A stretch of 64,000 nucleotides of DNA from Actinomycetota bacterium (GTDB lineage: Bacteria; Actinomycetota; Actinomycetes; Nanopelagicales; Nanopelagicaceae): NCBI GenBank assembly GCA_009699575.1, contig WLNY01000003.1, positions 32,426 through 96,425 on the forward strand, written 5' to 3'. The notes below the pieces were generated by a model. It did no database searches. It was not told the origin of the DNA and saw nothing but the letters and a program-made list of their open reading frames with translations. A program made the position numbers and the translations under genes. The first letter of the stretch is position 1, and each line of letters opens with the position of its first letter. Of this stretch, positions 26,063 through 36,700 are shown piece after piece.

Positions 26063-26700
26063 TGTTTACTGAAACCGATCTTGAAGTTATGCAATCAATA
26101 ATTTCGCGCTATCCACGAAGTCGATCAGCCATCATGCCTTTGTTGCATTATGTGCAATCAAAAGCTGGTTATGTCACCAACGAGGGCATTGAATTAATTT
26201 CAGAATTACTGACAATTGAAACTGCGGAAGTATCAGCTGTTGCAACTTTTTATACGCAATACAAGCGCAAGCCCGTAGGTGAGTATCACGTTGGGGTCTG
26301 CACAAATACATTGTGTGCGGTTATGGGGGGTGACGCGATTCTTGAAGTATTGAAGTCACACCTTGGAATTGAAAATGATGGTGTTACGTCAGATGGAAAA
26401 GTTTCACTCGAACATATCGAATGTAACGCAGCATGTGATTACGCACCTGTTGTGATGGCCAACTGGGAATTTTATGATAATCAAACAGTGCAGTCAGCTA
26501 AAGATCTTGTTGATGGAATGCGCAAAGGAAAACCAACGCCTCCAACTCGTGGACCGGATTCGCTGCCAACTTGGAAAGAGAATTCCGCTGTTCTTGCTGG
26601 CTTAAATGACGGTCGAGCCAATGAAGGAATTCAAGCAGGCGAGCCAACACTTCTTGGTTTAGTTATTGCACAATCAAAAAAAGGGGGAAAAAAGAAATGA
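26062..26700 (+). CDS. nuoE: NADH-quinone oxidoreductase subunit E
   Basis: 24-kDa-type subunit (212 residues) that binds the [2Fe-2S] cluster N1a. The four cysteines are in CTNTLCAVMGG and IECNAACDYAPVVM, the typical thioredoxin-like ferredoxin arrangement. The C-terminus is longer than in E. coli and ends in KKGGKKK, as in other actinobacteria. It overlaps nuoF by 4 nt. Confidence 0.97.
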   Translation: MFTETDLEVMQSIISRYPRSRSAIMPLLHYVQSKAGYVTNEGIELISELLTIETAEVSAVATFYTQYKRKPVGEYHVGVCTNTLCAVMGGDAILEVLKSHLGIENDGVTSDGKVSLEHIECNAACDYAPVVMANWEFYDNQTVQSAKDLVDGMRKGKPTPPTRGPDSLPTWKENSAVLAGLNDGRANEGIQAGEPTLLGLVIAQSKKGGKKK

Positions 26701-27998
26701 CAGAACTAACCCCTGTTCTCTCCGCACATTGGGATGAGAAAGATTCTTTTACAATCGAAGCCTACAAAAGACACGACGGATATAAAGCTGCAAAAAAAGC
26801 GCTTGCGATGGATCCAGACGAACTTATTCAAATCGTTAAAGACTCAGGACTCCGTGGTCGTGGTGGCGCGGGTTTTCCAACAGGAATGAAATGGGGATTT
26901 ATTCCTCAAGGCGATAACAAAGATCATTACCTAGTTGTGAATGCAGACGAATCAGAACCTGGAACTTGTAAAGATATGCCGCTCTTGCTTGCAAATCCAC
27001 ATGTTCTTGTTGAAGGCGTAATTATTGCTTCATATGCGATTCGCGCCAAACATGCTTTCATCTACATTCGCGGGGAAGTTACACACGTTGTTCGTCGCCT
27101 CAACCAAGCAATTGAAGATGCATACAAGGCCGGTTATCTAGGCAAAAACATTTTTGGTTCTGGGCAAGATCTCGATCTCGTTTTACATGTGGGAGCAGGT
27201 GCCTATATTTGTGGAGAAGAAACAGCACTTCTAGATTCTCTTGAAGGATTTCGTGGACAACCACGTTTACGTCCACCATTTCCAGCAATTGCTGGTTTAT
27301 ACGCGCGCCCAACAGTTGTAAATAATGTTGAGTCAATTGCATCTGTTCCTGCGATTATTCTTAAAGGCGCACAATGGTTTCAATCGATGGGAACGGAAAA
27401 GAGCAAGGGTCAAACCTTGTATTCGCTCTCCGGTCACGTAGCAAACCCTGGTCAGTTTGAAGCCCCACTCGGAATCACGCTTCGCGAAATTCTTGAACTC
27501 TCAGGTGGCATGCGTGCTGGGCATACACTCAAATTTTGGACGCCGGGTGGATCATCAACTCCAATATTTACAGATGAGCATTTAGATACACCACTTGATT
27601 ATGAAGGTGTAGCAGCTGCGGGTTCAATGCTTGGTACAAAGGCACTTCAAATATTTGATGAGACAACCTGCATTGTTCGAGCAGTTCTTCGTTGGACTGA
27701 ATTTTATAAGCATGAATCCTGTGGAAAATGCACTCCATGTCGTGAAGGAACTTGGTGGTTAGTTCAAATTCTTCGTGATCTTGAAAATGGTCAAGGTACC
27801 GAAGAAGATTTGGCAAAGCTGCTTGATCTATGTGACAACATTTTGGGTAGATCATTTTGTGCACTTGGCGACGGAGCCACAAGTCCTATCACTTCATCAA
27901 TCAAATACTTCAGAGACGAATACATCGCGCACATAACCACAGGTGGTTGTCCGTTTGACCCTGTAGCTTCAACACTTTTTGAAACGGCGGCAAAGTAA
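26697..27998 (+). CDS. nuoF: NADH-quinone oxidoreductase subunit F
   Basis: 51-kDa-type subunit (433 residues) and the NADH entry point. The NADH/FMN motif is GLRGRGGAGFPTGMKWGF; the FMN segment is VNADESEPGTCKD and GAYICGEETALLDSLEG. Cysteines for cluster N3 are in SCGKCTPCREGTWW and RSFCALGDGA. It overlaps nuoE by 4 nt and nuoG by 1 nt. Confidence 0.98.
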   Translation: MTELTPVLSAHWDEKDSFTIEAYKRHDGYKAAKKALAMDPDELIQIVKDSGLRGRGGAGFPTGMKWGFIPQGDNKDHYLVVNADESEPGTCKDMPLLLANPHVLVEGVIIASYAIRAKHAFIYIRGEVTHVVRRLNQAIEDAYKAGYLGKNIFGSGQDLDLVLHVGAGAYICGEETALLDSLEGFRGQPRLRPPFPAIAGLYARPTVVNNVESIASVPAIILKGAQWFQSMGTEKSKGQTLYSLSGHVANPGQFEAPLGITLREILELSGGMRAGHTLKFWTPGGSSTPIFTDEHLDTPLDYEGVAAAGSMLGTKALQIFDETTCIVRAVLRWTEFYKHESCGKCTPCREGTWWLVQILRDLENGQGTEEDLAKLLDLCDNILGRSFCALGDGATSPITSSIKYFRDEYIAHITTGGCPFDPVASTLFETAAK

Positions 27999-30364
27999 TG
28001 ACGACTGCCCAAAAGCAAACTTCACAGGTAGTTGAAATGATTACTCTCGTTGTAGATGGATTCGAAGTCACGGTTCCAAAGGGAACATTGGTTATTCGCG
28101 CCGCTGAAAAACTCGGGATTCAAATTCCGCGATTCTGCGATCACCCACTTCTAGATCCAGTCGGGGCATGTCGCCAATGTCTTGTTGATATTGAAATTAA
28201 TGGTCGTGCATTTCCAAAACCACAAGCATCGTGCACTATTCCTGTTGAGCCAGGAATGATCGTCAAGACTCAGTTAACTTCACCTGTTGCGCAAAAAGCA
28301 CAACAGGGCGTTATGGAGCTCTTGCTCATGAACCACCCGCTTGATTGCCCGGTCTGCGATAAAGGTGGGGAATGCCCATTACAGAACCAAGCAATGAGCA
28401 ACGGCCAATCAGAATCACGATTTGAAGGCACTAAACGCACTTTTGAAAAACCTATAAATCTTTCATCGCAGGTTCTCCTGGATCGTGAGCGTTGCGTTCT
28501 CTGTGCGCGCTGTACTCGTTTTTCTGAACAAATTGCCGGTGATGCTTTCATTACTCTCAATGAACGTGGTGCATTGCAACAAGTTGGAATCTATGAAGAT
28601 AAACCATTTGAATCGTATTTTTCGGGAAACACAGTTCAAATTTGCCCAGTAGGCGCACTCACTGGCGCTTCATACCGCTTTCGTGCGCGTCCGTTCGATC
28701 TCGTCTCAACACCCTCTGCCTGCGAACACTGCGCATCTGGTTGCGATATGCGCACGGATGTTCGTCGCGGCAAGACGCTTCGACGACTTGCTGGAGATGA
28801 CGCAAATGTTAACGAAGAGTGGAACTGTGACAAAGGTCGTTGGGCATTTAAATATGTGACTGCCGTGGATCGATTCACACAACCGTTGGTTCGCAATGCA
28901 GCAGGTGTATTAGAACCTGCTTCATGGCCAGAAGCTATTGCAGCGGCAGCAGCTGGATTAACTGGACAACGTGCAGGGGTTCTTGTTGGTGGCCGTGCAA
29001 CATATGAAGATGCATATGGATACAGCAAGTTTGCCCGAGTGTCACTTGGAACAAATGATATTGATTTTAGAGCTCGTGTGACATCTGATGAAGAAAGAGA
29101 TTTCTTAGCAACATATGTTGTAGCAACGACAACAACATATCGCGACATAGATAAAGCCGATCAAGTGTTACTTGTTGATTTCGAACCAGAAGAAGAGTCT
29201 CCCATAGTATTTCTACGCATTCACAAGCAAGTGAGAAAGCGTGCTTTAAAAGTGCATGCGATTGCGACAAAACTTTCAATCGGAGCTGAGAAGTTGAACG
29301 CGAACTTCGTGAAAGTACTTCCTGGATCACAAAGTGATGCAATCGCTTCACAAGAACTCACAAAGCTATCAGTCATTCTTGTCGGAGAGCGTGCTTCAGA
29401 AAGCGCAGGAACTCTTACGGCTGTTGCAGTGCTTGCTAAAAAGAGTGGCGCAAAAATTGCTTGGATTCCACGTCGCGCAGGAGAGCGTGGAGCACTTGAA
29501 GCCGGAGCAATTGGAAACTTGCTTCCTGGAGGACGCCCAGTAACAGATGCAGCCGCACGAGTCGATATGCAATCTGTATGGGGAGTTGAAACAATTTCTT
29601 CAACGGTTGGTCGCTCTACTTCAGAGATTTTCGCAGCAGCTAATGAAGGAAAACTAGATTCACTCGTTGTTGGTGGCGTCGATCCTCTTGATATTGATAA
29701 CAGTGCAGCCGCTTTAGCGGCTTTACAAAAAGCTTTTGTTGTTTCATTGGAAATTGCACCAAGCGCGGTAACTGAACTGGCAAATGTTGTACTTCCCGTC
29801 GCCGCAGTTACAGAAAAGAGCGGATCATTTCTTAATTGGGAAGGAAGCGCGAGAGTATTTGATTCCGCGGTTGCTGATTCCAATAACCGAAGTGATCTTC
29901 GAATTCTTTCAGCGATAGCTGATGCAATGATCAAGCCAATTGGAATCGCAACAGTAAGTGCTACTGCACGAGAAATTGCAACACTTGGAGTGTGGGATGG
30001 CGAGCGTTCAACATTTTCAAAAGTGAAGGCTGTGGCACCAGTAGCGTTGGCAGAGAATGAAGCAATTCTTACCTCATGGCGAAGACTTCTAGACCTTGGT
30101 ACTTTGCAAAAAGGAGAAGGTAACTTGGCTGGTACCGCTCGTGCAACGGTGGCTGTTATTTCACCAACGCGTGCTGCAGAGTTAGGCGTTCAAAATGGTG
30201 ATGCACTTCGAATTTCGAATTCAGTTGGTGCAATTACACTTCCGGCGCTTGTCGAAGATATTCATGATGACGCTGTGTGGGCTCCTCGCAACTCATTAGG
30301 TTCAGAACTTCTTGCAAAACTAGCAACTGCTAGTGGCTCTGTAGTTACGGTGGTGAAAGCATGA
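27998..30364 (+). CDS. nuoG: NADH-quinone oxidoreductase subunit G
   Basis: 75-kDa-type subunit (788 residues). The N-terminal 230 residues hold a [2Fe-2S] ferredoxin domain (CDHPLLDPVGACRQC) and two [4Fe-4S] sites (CPVCDKGGECPLQ and CVLCARCTRFSEQ). A further CxxCxxxCx27C pattern (CEHCASGC, then NCDKGRW) provides the extra cluster N7, which occurs in menaquinone-type complexes such as those of Thermus and E. coli and is lost in mitochondria. The remaining 550 residues are a molybdopterin-oxidoreductase-like fold without a cofactor. It overlaps nuoF by 1 nt and nuoH by 4 nt. Confidence 0.97.
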   Translation: MTTAQKQTSQVVEMITLVVDGFEVTVPKGTLVIRAAEKLGIQIPRFCDHPLLDPVGACRQCLVDIEINGRAFPKPQASCTIPVEPGMIVKTQLTSPVAQKAQQGVMELLLMNHPLDCPVCDKGGECPLQNQAMSNGQSESRFEGTKRTFEKPINLSSQVLLDRERCVLCARCTRFSEQIAGDAFITLNERGALQQVGIYEDKPFESYFSGNTVQICPVGALTGASYRFRARPFDLVSTPSACEHCASGCDMRTDVRRGKTLRRLAGDDANVNEEWNCDKGRWAFKYVTAVDRFTQPLVRNAAGVLEPASWPEAIAAAAAGLTGQRAGVLVGGRATYEDAYGYSKFARVSLGTNDIDFRARVTSDEERDFLATYVVATTTTYRDIDKADQVLLVDFEPEEESPIVFLRIHKQVRKRALKVHAIATKLSIGAEKLNANFVKVLPGSQSDAIASQELTKLSVILVGERASESAGTLTAVAVLAKKSGAKIAWIPRRAGERGALEAGAIGNLLPGGRPVTDAAARVDMQSVWGVETISSTVGRSTSEIFAAANEGKLDSLVVGGVDPLDIDNSAAALAALQKAFVVSLEIAPSAVTELANVVLPVAAVTEKSGSFLNWEGSARVFDSAVADSNNRSDLRILSAIADAMIKPIGIATVSATAREIATLGVWDGERSTFSKVKAVAPVALAENEAILTSWRRLLDLGTLQKGEGNLAGTARATVAVISPTRAAELGVQNGDALRISNSVGAITLPALVEDIHDDAVWAPRNSLGSELLAKLATASGSVVTVVKA

Positions 30365-31605
30365 CAACGGCAGAATTAATCGGACAGGATCCAGGTTGGC
30401 TTATCGCCGTCAAAGGGCTCATTGTTTTCGCAGTATGCGTCGTACTCACTCTCATGTCTGTGTGGGGCGAACGTCGAATCGTTGCTCGAATGCAAGAACG
30501 ACCAGGCCCTAATCGAGTTGGTCCATTTGGTTTGGTTCAAGCACTTGCAGATGGGGTGAAGTTGGCCCTCAAGGAAGATTTGATTCCAGCAGCTGCAGAC
30601 AAAATAGTTTTTGTAATCGCACCAATCATTAGCGCAACTGCGTGTTTTATGTCATTCGCTGTGATTCCAGTAACGGGTCCGGTCACGCTATTTGGCCACA
30701 AAACAGCAATGCAATTAACAGACCTTCCAGTCGGAGTTCTTTATGTACTTGCGATTGCCTCTGTGGGCGTTTATGGAATTGTCCTAGCAGGCTGGTCATC
30801 GGGTTCTACCTACCCACTACTTGGAGGATTGCGTTCTAGCGCACAAGTTATTTCATATGAAGTTGCAATGGGACTTTCACTGGTTGCAGTATTTATTTAT
30901 GCAGGATCCATGTCGACATCAGATATTGTCGCCGCACAAGATCAATGGTGGTACGCAGTTGTTCTTTTCCCTTCCTTTGTAATCTACGCAATTTCAATGG
31001 TTGGTGAAACTAACCGTGCACCATTTGATTTAGCTGAAGCTGAAGGAGAGCTCGTTGGTGGATTTCACACCGAGTATTCATCACTTAAGTTCGCACTCTT
31101 TTTCCTTGCAGAATATGTAAATATCATCGCAGTTTCAGCTCTTGCCACCACGCTCTTTCTTGGTGGGTATCGCGCGCTTCCAGGATTGGGCTTTACAGAA
31201 CAATGGCTCGGTGGTTGGTTCACAGCAATTTGGTTCTTTGTAAAAGTTCTCGCGTTCTTCTTCACATTTGTATGGCTCCGTGGCACTTTGCCACGAATGC
31301 GATACGACCAATTCATGCAATTTGGTTGGAAAGTTTTGATACCAGTTTCTCTCTTCTGGATCATGATTGTCGCAACGCTTCGCGTACTGTCATTACAAGG
31401 TGCTTCTCGCGTGACAACTTTGATTTTCGCCGGAGTAGTTGTCGTTCTCATCATGGCTATTAATATCGGATTTGATAATTCGAAGAAGCGTAAAAAGGCT
31501 GCTATATCGTGGCAACACGCACCTGTTGATTTTCCTGTGCCGGTTCTACCGAGTGAATTTAGAAGCGTTAACGTCTCATCAGAGAAGGGCCGAAAAGATG
31601 TCTGA
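30361..31605 (+). CDS. nuoH: NADH-quinone oxidoreductase subunit H
   Basis: Membrane subunit (414 residues, eight helices) that lines the quinone chamber. Conserved loops are [20 protein letters not shown] with [10 protein letters not shown], and [20 protein letters not shown] with [11 protein letters not shown] polar C-terminal tail of about 45 residues, with the KKRKKA segment, follows the last helix. The stop overlaps the proposed nuoI start by 8 nt. Confidence 0.97.
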   Translation: MTTAELIGQDPGWLIAVKGLIVFAVCVVLTLMSVWGERRIVARMQERPGPNRVGPFGLVQALADGVKLALKEDLIPAAADKIVFVIAPIISATACFMSFAVIPVTGPVTLFGHKTAMQLTDLPVGVLYVLAIASVGVYGIVLAGWSSGSTYPLLGGLRSSAQVISYEVAMGLSLVAVFIYAGSMSTSDIVAAQDQWWYAVVLFPSFVIYAISMVGETNRAPFDLAEAEGELVGGFHTEYSSLKFALFFLAEYVNIIAVSALATTLFLGGYRALPGLGFTEQWLGGWFTAIWFFVKVLAFFFTFVWLRGTLPRMRYDQFMQFGWKVLIPVSLFWIMIVATLRVLSLQGASRVTTLIFAGVVVVLIMAINIGFDNSKKRKKAAISWQHAPVDFPVPVLPSEFRSVNVSSEKGRKDV

Positions 31606-32212
31606 TCAGATAGAGCCAATGAAGTCGCATGAACTTGGGCTCAATAATGTTGAATACACGCCGGTAGTTAATGAAGGCCCATCTAGTTTCTTCTCTCAAC
31701 TCAAAGGTTTTGGCCTCACTTTTAGAACAATGTTTAAAAAGACACTGACAGTTGAATACCCAGAAGTAAAAGCACCTACAGCGCCTCGTTTTCATGGTCG
31801 CCATCAGCTCAACCGCCACCCTGATGGCCTTGAGAAATGCATTGGCTGTGAATTGTGCGCATGGGCTTGCCCTGCTGACGCGATCTATGTTGAGGGCGCG
31901 AGCAATACTGAAGAGAAAAGAATGTCACCCGGTGAGCGTTATGGCGCCGTTTATCAAATAAATTATCTGCGTTGTATTTTTTGTGGCCTTTGTATTGAAG
32001 CCTGCCCTACACGAGCACTTACTATGACGAACGAGTATGAACTTGCTGATGATTCCCGCAGTAAATTGATTTTTGAAAAAGAAGATCTCCTCGCTCCTCT
32101 TCGTGCAGGAATGTTGATGCCACCTCATCCAATGTACCCAGATATGACGGATACAAATTATTACCGCGGGGAAGTTAAAGAAGCCCACCCATCGCAGGGA
32201 CAACAACAATGA
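31598..32212 (+). CDS. nuoI: NADH-quinone oxidoreductase subunit I
   Basis: Ferredoxin-like subunit (204 residues) with clusters N6a and N6b: [18 protein letters not shown] and [18 protein letters not shown]. The frame is open back to 31439 inside nuoH, but the ATG at 31598 is the start. It has an AGAGAAGGG ribosome site (31581-31589) 8 nt upstream and gives a normal N-terminus. It overlaps nuoH by 8 nt and nuoJ by 4 nt. Confidence 0.96.
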   Translation: MSDQIEPMKSHELGLNNVEYTPVVNEGPSSFFSQLKGFGLTFRTMFKKTLTVEYPEVKAPTAPRFHGRHQLNRHPDGLEKCIGCELCAWACPADAIYVEGASNTEEKRMSPGERYGAVYQINYLRCIFCGLCIEACPTRALTMTNEYELADDSRSKLIFEKEDLLAPLRAGMLMPPHPMYPDMTDTNYYRGEVKEAHPSQGQQQ

Positions 32213-33000
32213 TTCAACTAGCAATTAATACCGGGGTTACCCAAACCCCTGAGGCAATACTATTTTGGATCCTTGCGCCACTTGCAGTTGCGGCTGCGCT
32301 TGGAATGCTTTTAGTTAAGAAAGCTGTGCACTCAGCACTTCTATTAGCTTTTGTAATGGTTACGTTGGCAATTTTTTATATAGCCCAGGGAGCAGTATTT
32401 CTAGGCATTGTTCAAGTTGTTGTTTACACAGGCGCTGTCATGATGCTGTTTCTTTTTATTCTCATGCTTGTCGGTGTTGATTCATCAGATTCGTTAACCG
32501 AAACAATTAGTGGACTTAGACCCATTGCTATCACGGCTGCTTTTGGGTTTGGCGGACTTATGATGTCTCTCCTTGGGCGAGCAACCCTTGGACGTGAAGC
32601 GATTGGCCTTGATGCTGCAAACGCAAACGGAAACGTAGCCAGCTTGGCTCAATTGCTCTTTTCAAAGTATGTATGGCCATTTGAAATTGTTTCAGCGCTA
32701 CTAATCACAGCAGCGCTAGGTGCAATGGTTTTAGCACACCATCAACGCGAAATACCGAGACCAACCCAACGGGATCTCTCCATTGCGCGCTTTCGCTCTG
32801 GTTCACTAGCAACAGCTGCTGGCCTTCCCGGACCAGGCGTTTTTGCACGACATAACGCAGTCGATGTTCCAGCACTTTTACCTGATGGCTCACCAGCTTC
32901 TGCTTCGATTTCCGAAACTCTTCGTGCGCGTGGTGATATGAAAGATTCTTCAATCTATCAACTAGACCAGATCAATACAGCTGTTGAGGAGGAGAAGTAA
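32209..33000 (+). CDS. nuoJ: NADH-quinone oxidoreductase subunit J
   Basis: Membrane subunit (263 residues) with five predicted helices in the first 175 residues. The conserved helix-3 segment is [22 protein letters not shown] polar C-terminal extension of about 85 residues with a [20 protein letters not shown] motif is usual in actinobacterial NuoJ. It is followed directly by nuoK. Confidence 0.96.
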   Translation: MIQLAINTGVTQTPEAILFWILAPLAVAAALGMLLVKKAVHSALLLAFVMVTLAIFYIAQGAVFLGIVQVVVYTGAVMMLFLFILMLVGVDSSDSLTETISGLRPIAITAAFGFGGLMMSLLGRATLGREAIGLDAANANGNVASLAQLLFSKYVWPFEIVSALLITAALGAMVLAHHQREIPRPTQRDLSIARFRSGSLATAAGLPGPGVFARHNAVDVPALLPDGSPASASISETLRARGDMKDSSIYQLDQINTAVEEEK

Positions 33001-33300
33001 ATGAACTCCGCAAATTATCTCTACCTTTCTGCTCTGCTCTTTACTTTGGGGGCAGTTGGAGTTGTAGTGCGCAGAAATGCAATTGTTGTTTTTATGTGTA
33101 TTGAATTAATGCTCAACGCAGCAAATCTTTCTTTTGTAACTTTCTCGCGTATAAATGGCAACCTTGACGGACAAGTTGTTGCTTTTTTCACAATGGTTGT
33201 AGCAGCGTGCGAAGTTGTTATTGGTCTGGCAATTATCGTGACGATTTATCGCTCACGCCGATCTGCATCTGTTGATGATGCAAGTTTGTTGAAGAGATAG
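33001..33300 (+). CDS. nuoK: NADH-quinone oxidoreductase subunit K
   Basis: Small antiporter-type membrane subunit (99 residues, three helices). The two proton-path glutamates are in [17 protein letters not shown] and [20 protein letters not shown] ribosome site precedes the ATG, which abuts the nuoJ stop. There are 2 nt before nuoL. Confidence 0.97.
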   Translation: MNSANYLYLSALLFTLGAVGVVVRRNAIVVFMCIELMLNAANLSFVTFSRINGNLDGQVVAFFTMVVAACEVVIGLAIIVTIYRSRRSASVDDASLLKR

Positions 33301-33302
33301 AT

Positions 33303-35195
33303 ATGTTTAATACCAACTCACTCGTATATCTCATAGGCTTACCGCTTTTTGGCGCTACCTTCTTGCTCCTCGCGGGACGAAAAGTTGATAAATGGGGCCA
33401 TATATTGGCGACCGTGCTTTCTGGGAGTGCATTTATTGTTGGCGTAGATCAGTTCTTTCAGATGGCGAACCGTGCACCTGAAGATCGCGCAATAACCCAA
33501 GTATTATTCTCATGGATTAACGTCGGCACATTTAACGTAGATGCCGCGCTATTGCTCGATCAATTATCCATTTGTTTTGTCTTATTGATTACAGGTGTCG
33601 GAACCCTCATTCATATTTATTCAATCGCATATATGTCACACGATGAGAATCGCCGTAGATTTTTTGCCTATCTCAACCTATTTATTGCAGCGATGCTTCT
33701 TCTCGTTCTTGGAAATTCATATCTCAATTTATATGTCGGCTGGGAAGGTGTTGGTCTTGCCTCCTACCTGCTCATCGGTTTTTGGAATCAAAAGCCCGCC
33801 TATGCAACTGCATCAAAGAAAGCCTTTATTGCTAATCGCGTAGGAGATATGGGTCTTTCACTTGCCATCATGATTGCATTTGCAACCCTAGGAACTGTTT
33901 CCTTCGCGGGAGTTGCTGAGAAATCACACACTGCATCGCAGGGTGCACTCACCGCAATTGGGATTATGTTGCTTGTTGCAGCGACTGGAAAGTCTGCTCA
34001 ATTCCCACTTCAGGCTTGGCTTGGGGATGCAATGGCTGGTCCAACTCCCGTATCGGCCCTGATTCATGCCGCAACGATGGTTACCGCTGGCGTTTACCTT
34101 ATTGTTCGTTCAAACTTTATTTTTGATGCGGCTCCAACTGCTCAACTTTTAGTTGTCATCATTGGCGCAATCACTTTGATGTTTGGCGCAATCATCGGTA
34201 CAGCTAAAGACGACATTAAAAAAGCGCTAGCTGCTTCAACGATGTCACAAATTGGGTACATGGTTCTTGCATCAGGACTTGGTCCAGTTGGTTATGCCTT
34301 TGCAATCATGCACCTGCTCACTCATGGTTTCTTCAAAGCTGGGATGTTCCTCGGAGCAGGATCTGTAATGCACGGCATGGACGATGAAGTGAATATGCGT
34401 AAGTTCGGTGGAATCCGCCTATTTATGCCAATCACTTTTGTAACTTTTGGCTTGGGATACCTCGCAATTTTGGGTGTTCCTCCATTCGCTGGTTTTTATT
34501 CAAAAGACAAAATTATTGAAACTGCTTTCTATTCAGGTGGAATTAAAGGAATATTGATTGGCTCAGTAGCCCTACTCGGAGCGGGTATTACAGCTTTCTA
34601 TATGTCTCGCTTGATGATTCTCACATTCATGGGAACTCCAAGATATACAGAAGATAAGAATCCACACGAATCGTCATTTCTTATTTTGCTACCGATGGCA
34701 ATTTTAGCTATTGGGTCAGTCGCATCTGGATTCTTACTTTCACACGGTAACGCCCTTGTTAATTGGTTATCGCCACTTTTTGAAATGACTGAAGAAACTG
34801 AAAATGAAATCATGCCTCCAATAGTTATTTCCTCTCTTGCTCTTGTTTTTGTTGCAGCTGGTTTTGCTCTGGCGTGGAAAATGTATGCCCGCAGTGCAGT
34901 TTCTAATACCGCACCCACAGATGTCTCAATATTTACAAAAGCTGCTCGTCGAGATCTTTTCCAAGACGACTTCAATGAAGCTGTCTTTATGCGCCCTGGA
35001 CAACTCCTCACAAAAACATTGGTCTCTACCGACGAGCTTTTGGTAGATGGCACGGTACGCGGAATCGGTAAGGCTGCAATTGGGTCAGGAAATCTTCTTC
35101 GAACAACACAAACTGGCTTTGTTCGTAGTTATGCAGCGTTAATTCTCATCGGAGCGATTTCGCTAATCGCCGCTATCTGGGTGGTGACTCAATGA
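33303..35195 (+). CDS. nuoL: NADH-quinone oxidoreductase subunit L
   Basis: Largest proton-pumping subunit (630 residues), Mrp-antiporter-like. Key segments are YVGWEGVGLASYLLIGFW (helix-5 Glu), GKSAQFPLQAWLGDAMAGP and TPVSALIHAATMVTAGVYL, and the helix HLLTHGFFKAGMFLGAGSV. The C-terminus includes the lateral helix HL region and a final anchor helix (SYAALILIGAISLIAAIWVV). It overlaps nuoM by 4 nt. Confidence 0.97.
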   Translation: MFNTNSLVYLIGLPLFGATFLLLAGRKVDKWGHILATVLSGSAFIVGVDQFFQMANRAPEDRAITQVLFSWINVGTFNVDAALLLDQLSICFVLLITGVGTLIHIYSIAYMSHDENRRRFFAYLNLFIAAMLLLVLGNSYLNLYVGWEGVGLASYLLIGFWNQKPAYATASKKAFIANRVGDMGLSLAIMIAFATLGTVSFAGVAEKSHTASQGALTAIGIMLLVAATGKSAQFPLQAWLGDAMAGPTPVSALIHAATMVTAGVYLIVRSNFIFDAAPTAQLLVVIIGAITLMFGAIIGTAKDDIKKALAASTMSQIGYMVLASGLGPVGYAFAIMHLLTHGFFKAGMFLGAGSVMHGMDDEVNMRKFGGIRLFMPITFVTFGLGYLAILGVPPFAGFYSKDKIIETAFYSGGIKGILIGSVALLGAGITAFYMSRLMILTFMGTPRYTEDKNPHESSFLILLPMAILAIGSVASGFLLSHGNALVNWLSPLFEMTEETENEIMPPIVISSLALVFVAAGFALAWKMYARSAVSNTAPTDVSIFTKAARRDLFQDDFNEAVFMRPGQLLTKTLVSTDELLVDGTVRGIGKAAIGSGNLLRTTQTGFVRSYAALILIGAISLIAAIWVVTQ

Positions 35196-36700
35196 ATTAC
35201 CTAACAACTCTGATGCTCCTTCCAATTCTTGGGGCAGTGCTCATCGCACTTCTTCCAAAATCACAAGGATTGTTTGCGAAGTACGCAGCTCTGGTCACAA
35301 CTATTTTGGTTGCCGTTTTGACTGTAGTAATGGCGCGTGAATTCATTCGTGACAGCACTGACCTTCAATTTGTTGAAAGTTACGACTGGATAAAATCTTT
35401 TGGAATTAAATTTGCTGTTGGAATTGACGGAATCGCGCTCGTTCTTATTCTTATGTCAGTCATCCTGACGCCAATCGTTATTTTAGCTGGCTGGAATGAG
35501 TCAGAAGGTGGACGTTGGAGCGTTAAGACTTTCTACATTTTGATATTGATTTTGGAAGCAATGGTTATCGGAGTATTTGCAGCCTCTGATGTATTCCTGT
35601 TCTATGTTTTCTTTGAAGCGATGTTGATCCCAGTGTATTTTCTCATCGGAGGGTATGGATCAGGCGCACGAACTGCAGCGGCTGTAAAGTTCCTGATTTA
35701 TAGTCTTTTCGGGGGATTATTGATGCTTGCATCCATAATCGGCTTGTATGTTATTTCAGGGCAACAGGGTGACCACACATTCGATCTACAAACCTTGTCT
35801 ACGTTGCAAATAAGTTCGACTACGCAAAATCTATTATTTCTTGGTTTCTTTATTGCTTTTGCAATTAAGGCCCCACTATTCCCATTCCATACCTGGCTAC
35901 CCGATGCTGCTGCAGCGGGTACTCCAGGCACCTCAGTTCTGCTCCTTGGAATTTTAGACAAGGTCGGAACTTTTGGAATGATTCGTTACTGCCTCACTCT
36001 TTTTCCAGATGCAACGAAGACTTTCACTCCGGTAATTATTGTATTTTCTGTGATCTCAATTCTCTACGGTGCATTCTTAGCTATCGGTGCTCGAGATATC
36101 AAACGACTCATTGCGTACACTTCAATTTCTCACTTCGGTTTCATTACTCTTGGAATTTTCGCTATGACAACCCAAGGTCATAGCGGTGCGACTCTTTATA
36201 TGTTTAACCACGGGTTCTCAACGGCCGCCCTCTTCTTGGTTGCCGGATGGATGATTTCACGTCGTGGCTCATCAACTATTTCTGATTTTGGTGGCTTGCA
36301 ACGCATTACTCCCGTGATGGCATGGAGTTTCTTCCTAGCTGGAATGTCGAGCTTGGCTTTGCCTGGTCTTTCTAGTTTCGTCAGTGAGTTCTTGGTACTA
36401 GTGGGAACGTATACTCGTTATCCAGCAGCTGCAATAATCGCAACATTCGGAATTGTTCTTGCTGCTCTTTACATTTTAATTCCTGTACAAAAAGCGTTGC
36501 ATGGTCCAACCTCTCCTGGGAATGAAAACCTGTCAGATTTAAACCTACGTGAAAAAATTGCAATTGCCCCAGTAATGGCTGCAATTGTATTTCTCGGTTT
36601 TTATCCAGCTCCACTGCTCAATGTCATCAATCCAATTGCCCAGCATACGATTGCGCAATTAGGTTTCACTGATCCCGTACCAACGAATGGTGGCAAGTAA
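35192..36700 (+). CDS. nuoM: NADH-quinone oxidoreductase subunit M
   Basis: Antiporter-like proton-pumping subunit (502 residues). Typical motifs are FYVFFEAMLIPVYFLIGGYG, KAPLFPFHTWLPDAAAAGTP with GTSVLLLGILDKVGTFGM, and LIAYTSISHFGFITLGIFA. It abuts nuoN with no gap. Confidence 0.97.
   Translation: MNYLTTLMLLPILGAVLIALLPKSQGLFAKYAALVTTILVAVLTVVMAREFIRDSTDLQFVESYDWIKSFGIKFAVGIDGIALVLILMSVILTPIVILAGWNESEGGRWSVKTFYILILILEAMVIGVFAASDVFLFYVFFEAMLIPVYFLIGGYGSGARTAAAVKFLIYSLFGGLLMLASIIGLYVISGQQGDHTFDLQTLSTLQISSTTQNLLFLGFFIAFAIKAPLFPFHTWLPDAAAAGTPGTSVLLLGILDKVGTFGMIRYCLTLFPDATKTFTPVIIVFSVISILYGAFLAIGARDIKRLIAYTSISHFGFITLGIFAMTTQGHSGATLYMFNHGFSTAALFLVAGWMISRRGSSTISDFGGLQRITPVMAWSFFLAGMSSLALPGLSSFVSEFLVLVGTYTRYPAAAIIATFGIVLAALYILIPVQKALHGPTSPGNENLSDLNLREKIAIAPVMAAIVFLGFYPAPLLNVINPIAQHTIAQLGFTDPVPTNGGK

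Noticed and set aside
29221..29934. 237-codon minus-strand open frame (and others at 28636-29148 and 22285-22893)
   Set aside because: Antisense to nuoG or menG, low-complexity Ser/Ala/Thr-rich translations typical of shadow frames.
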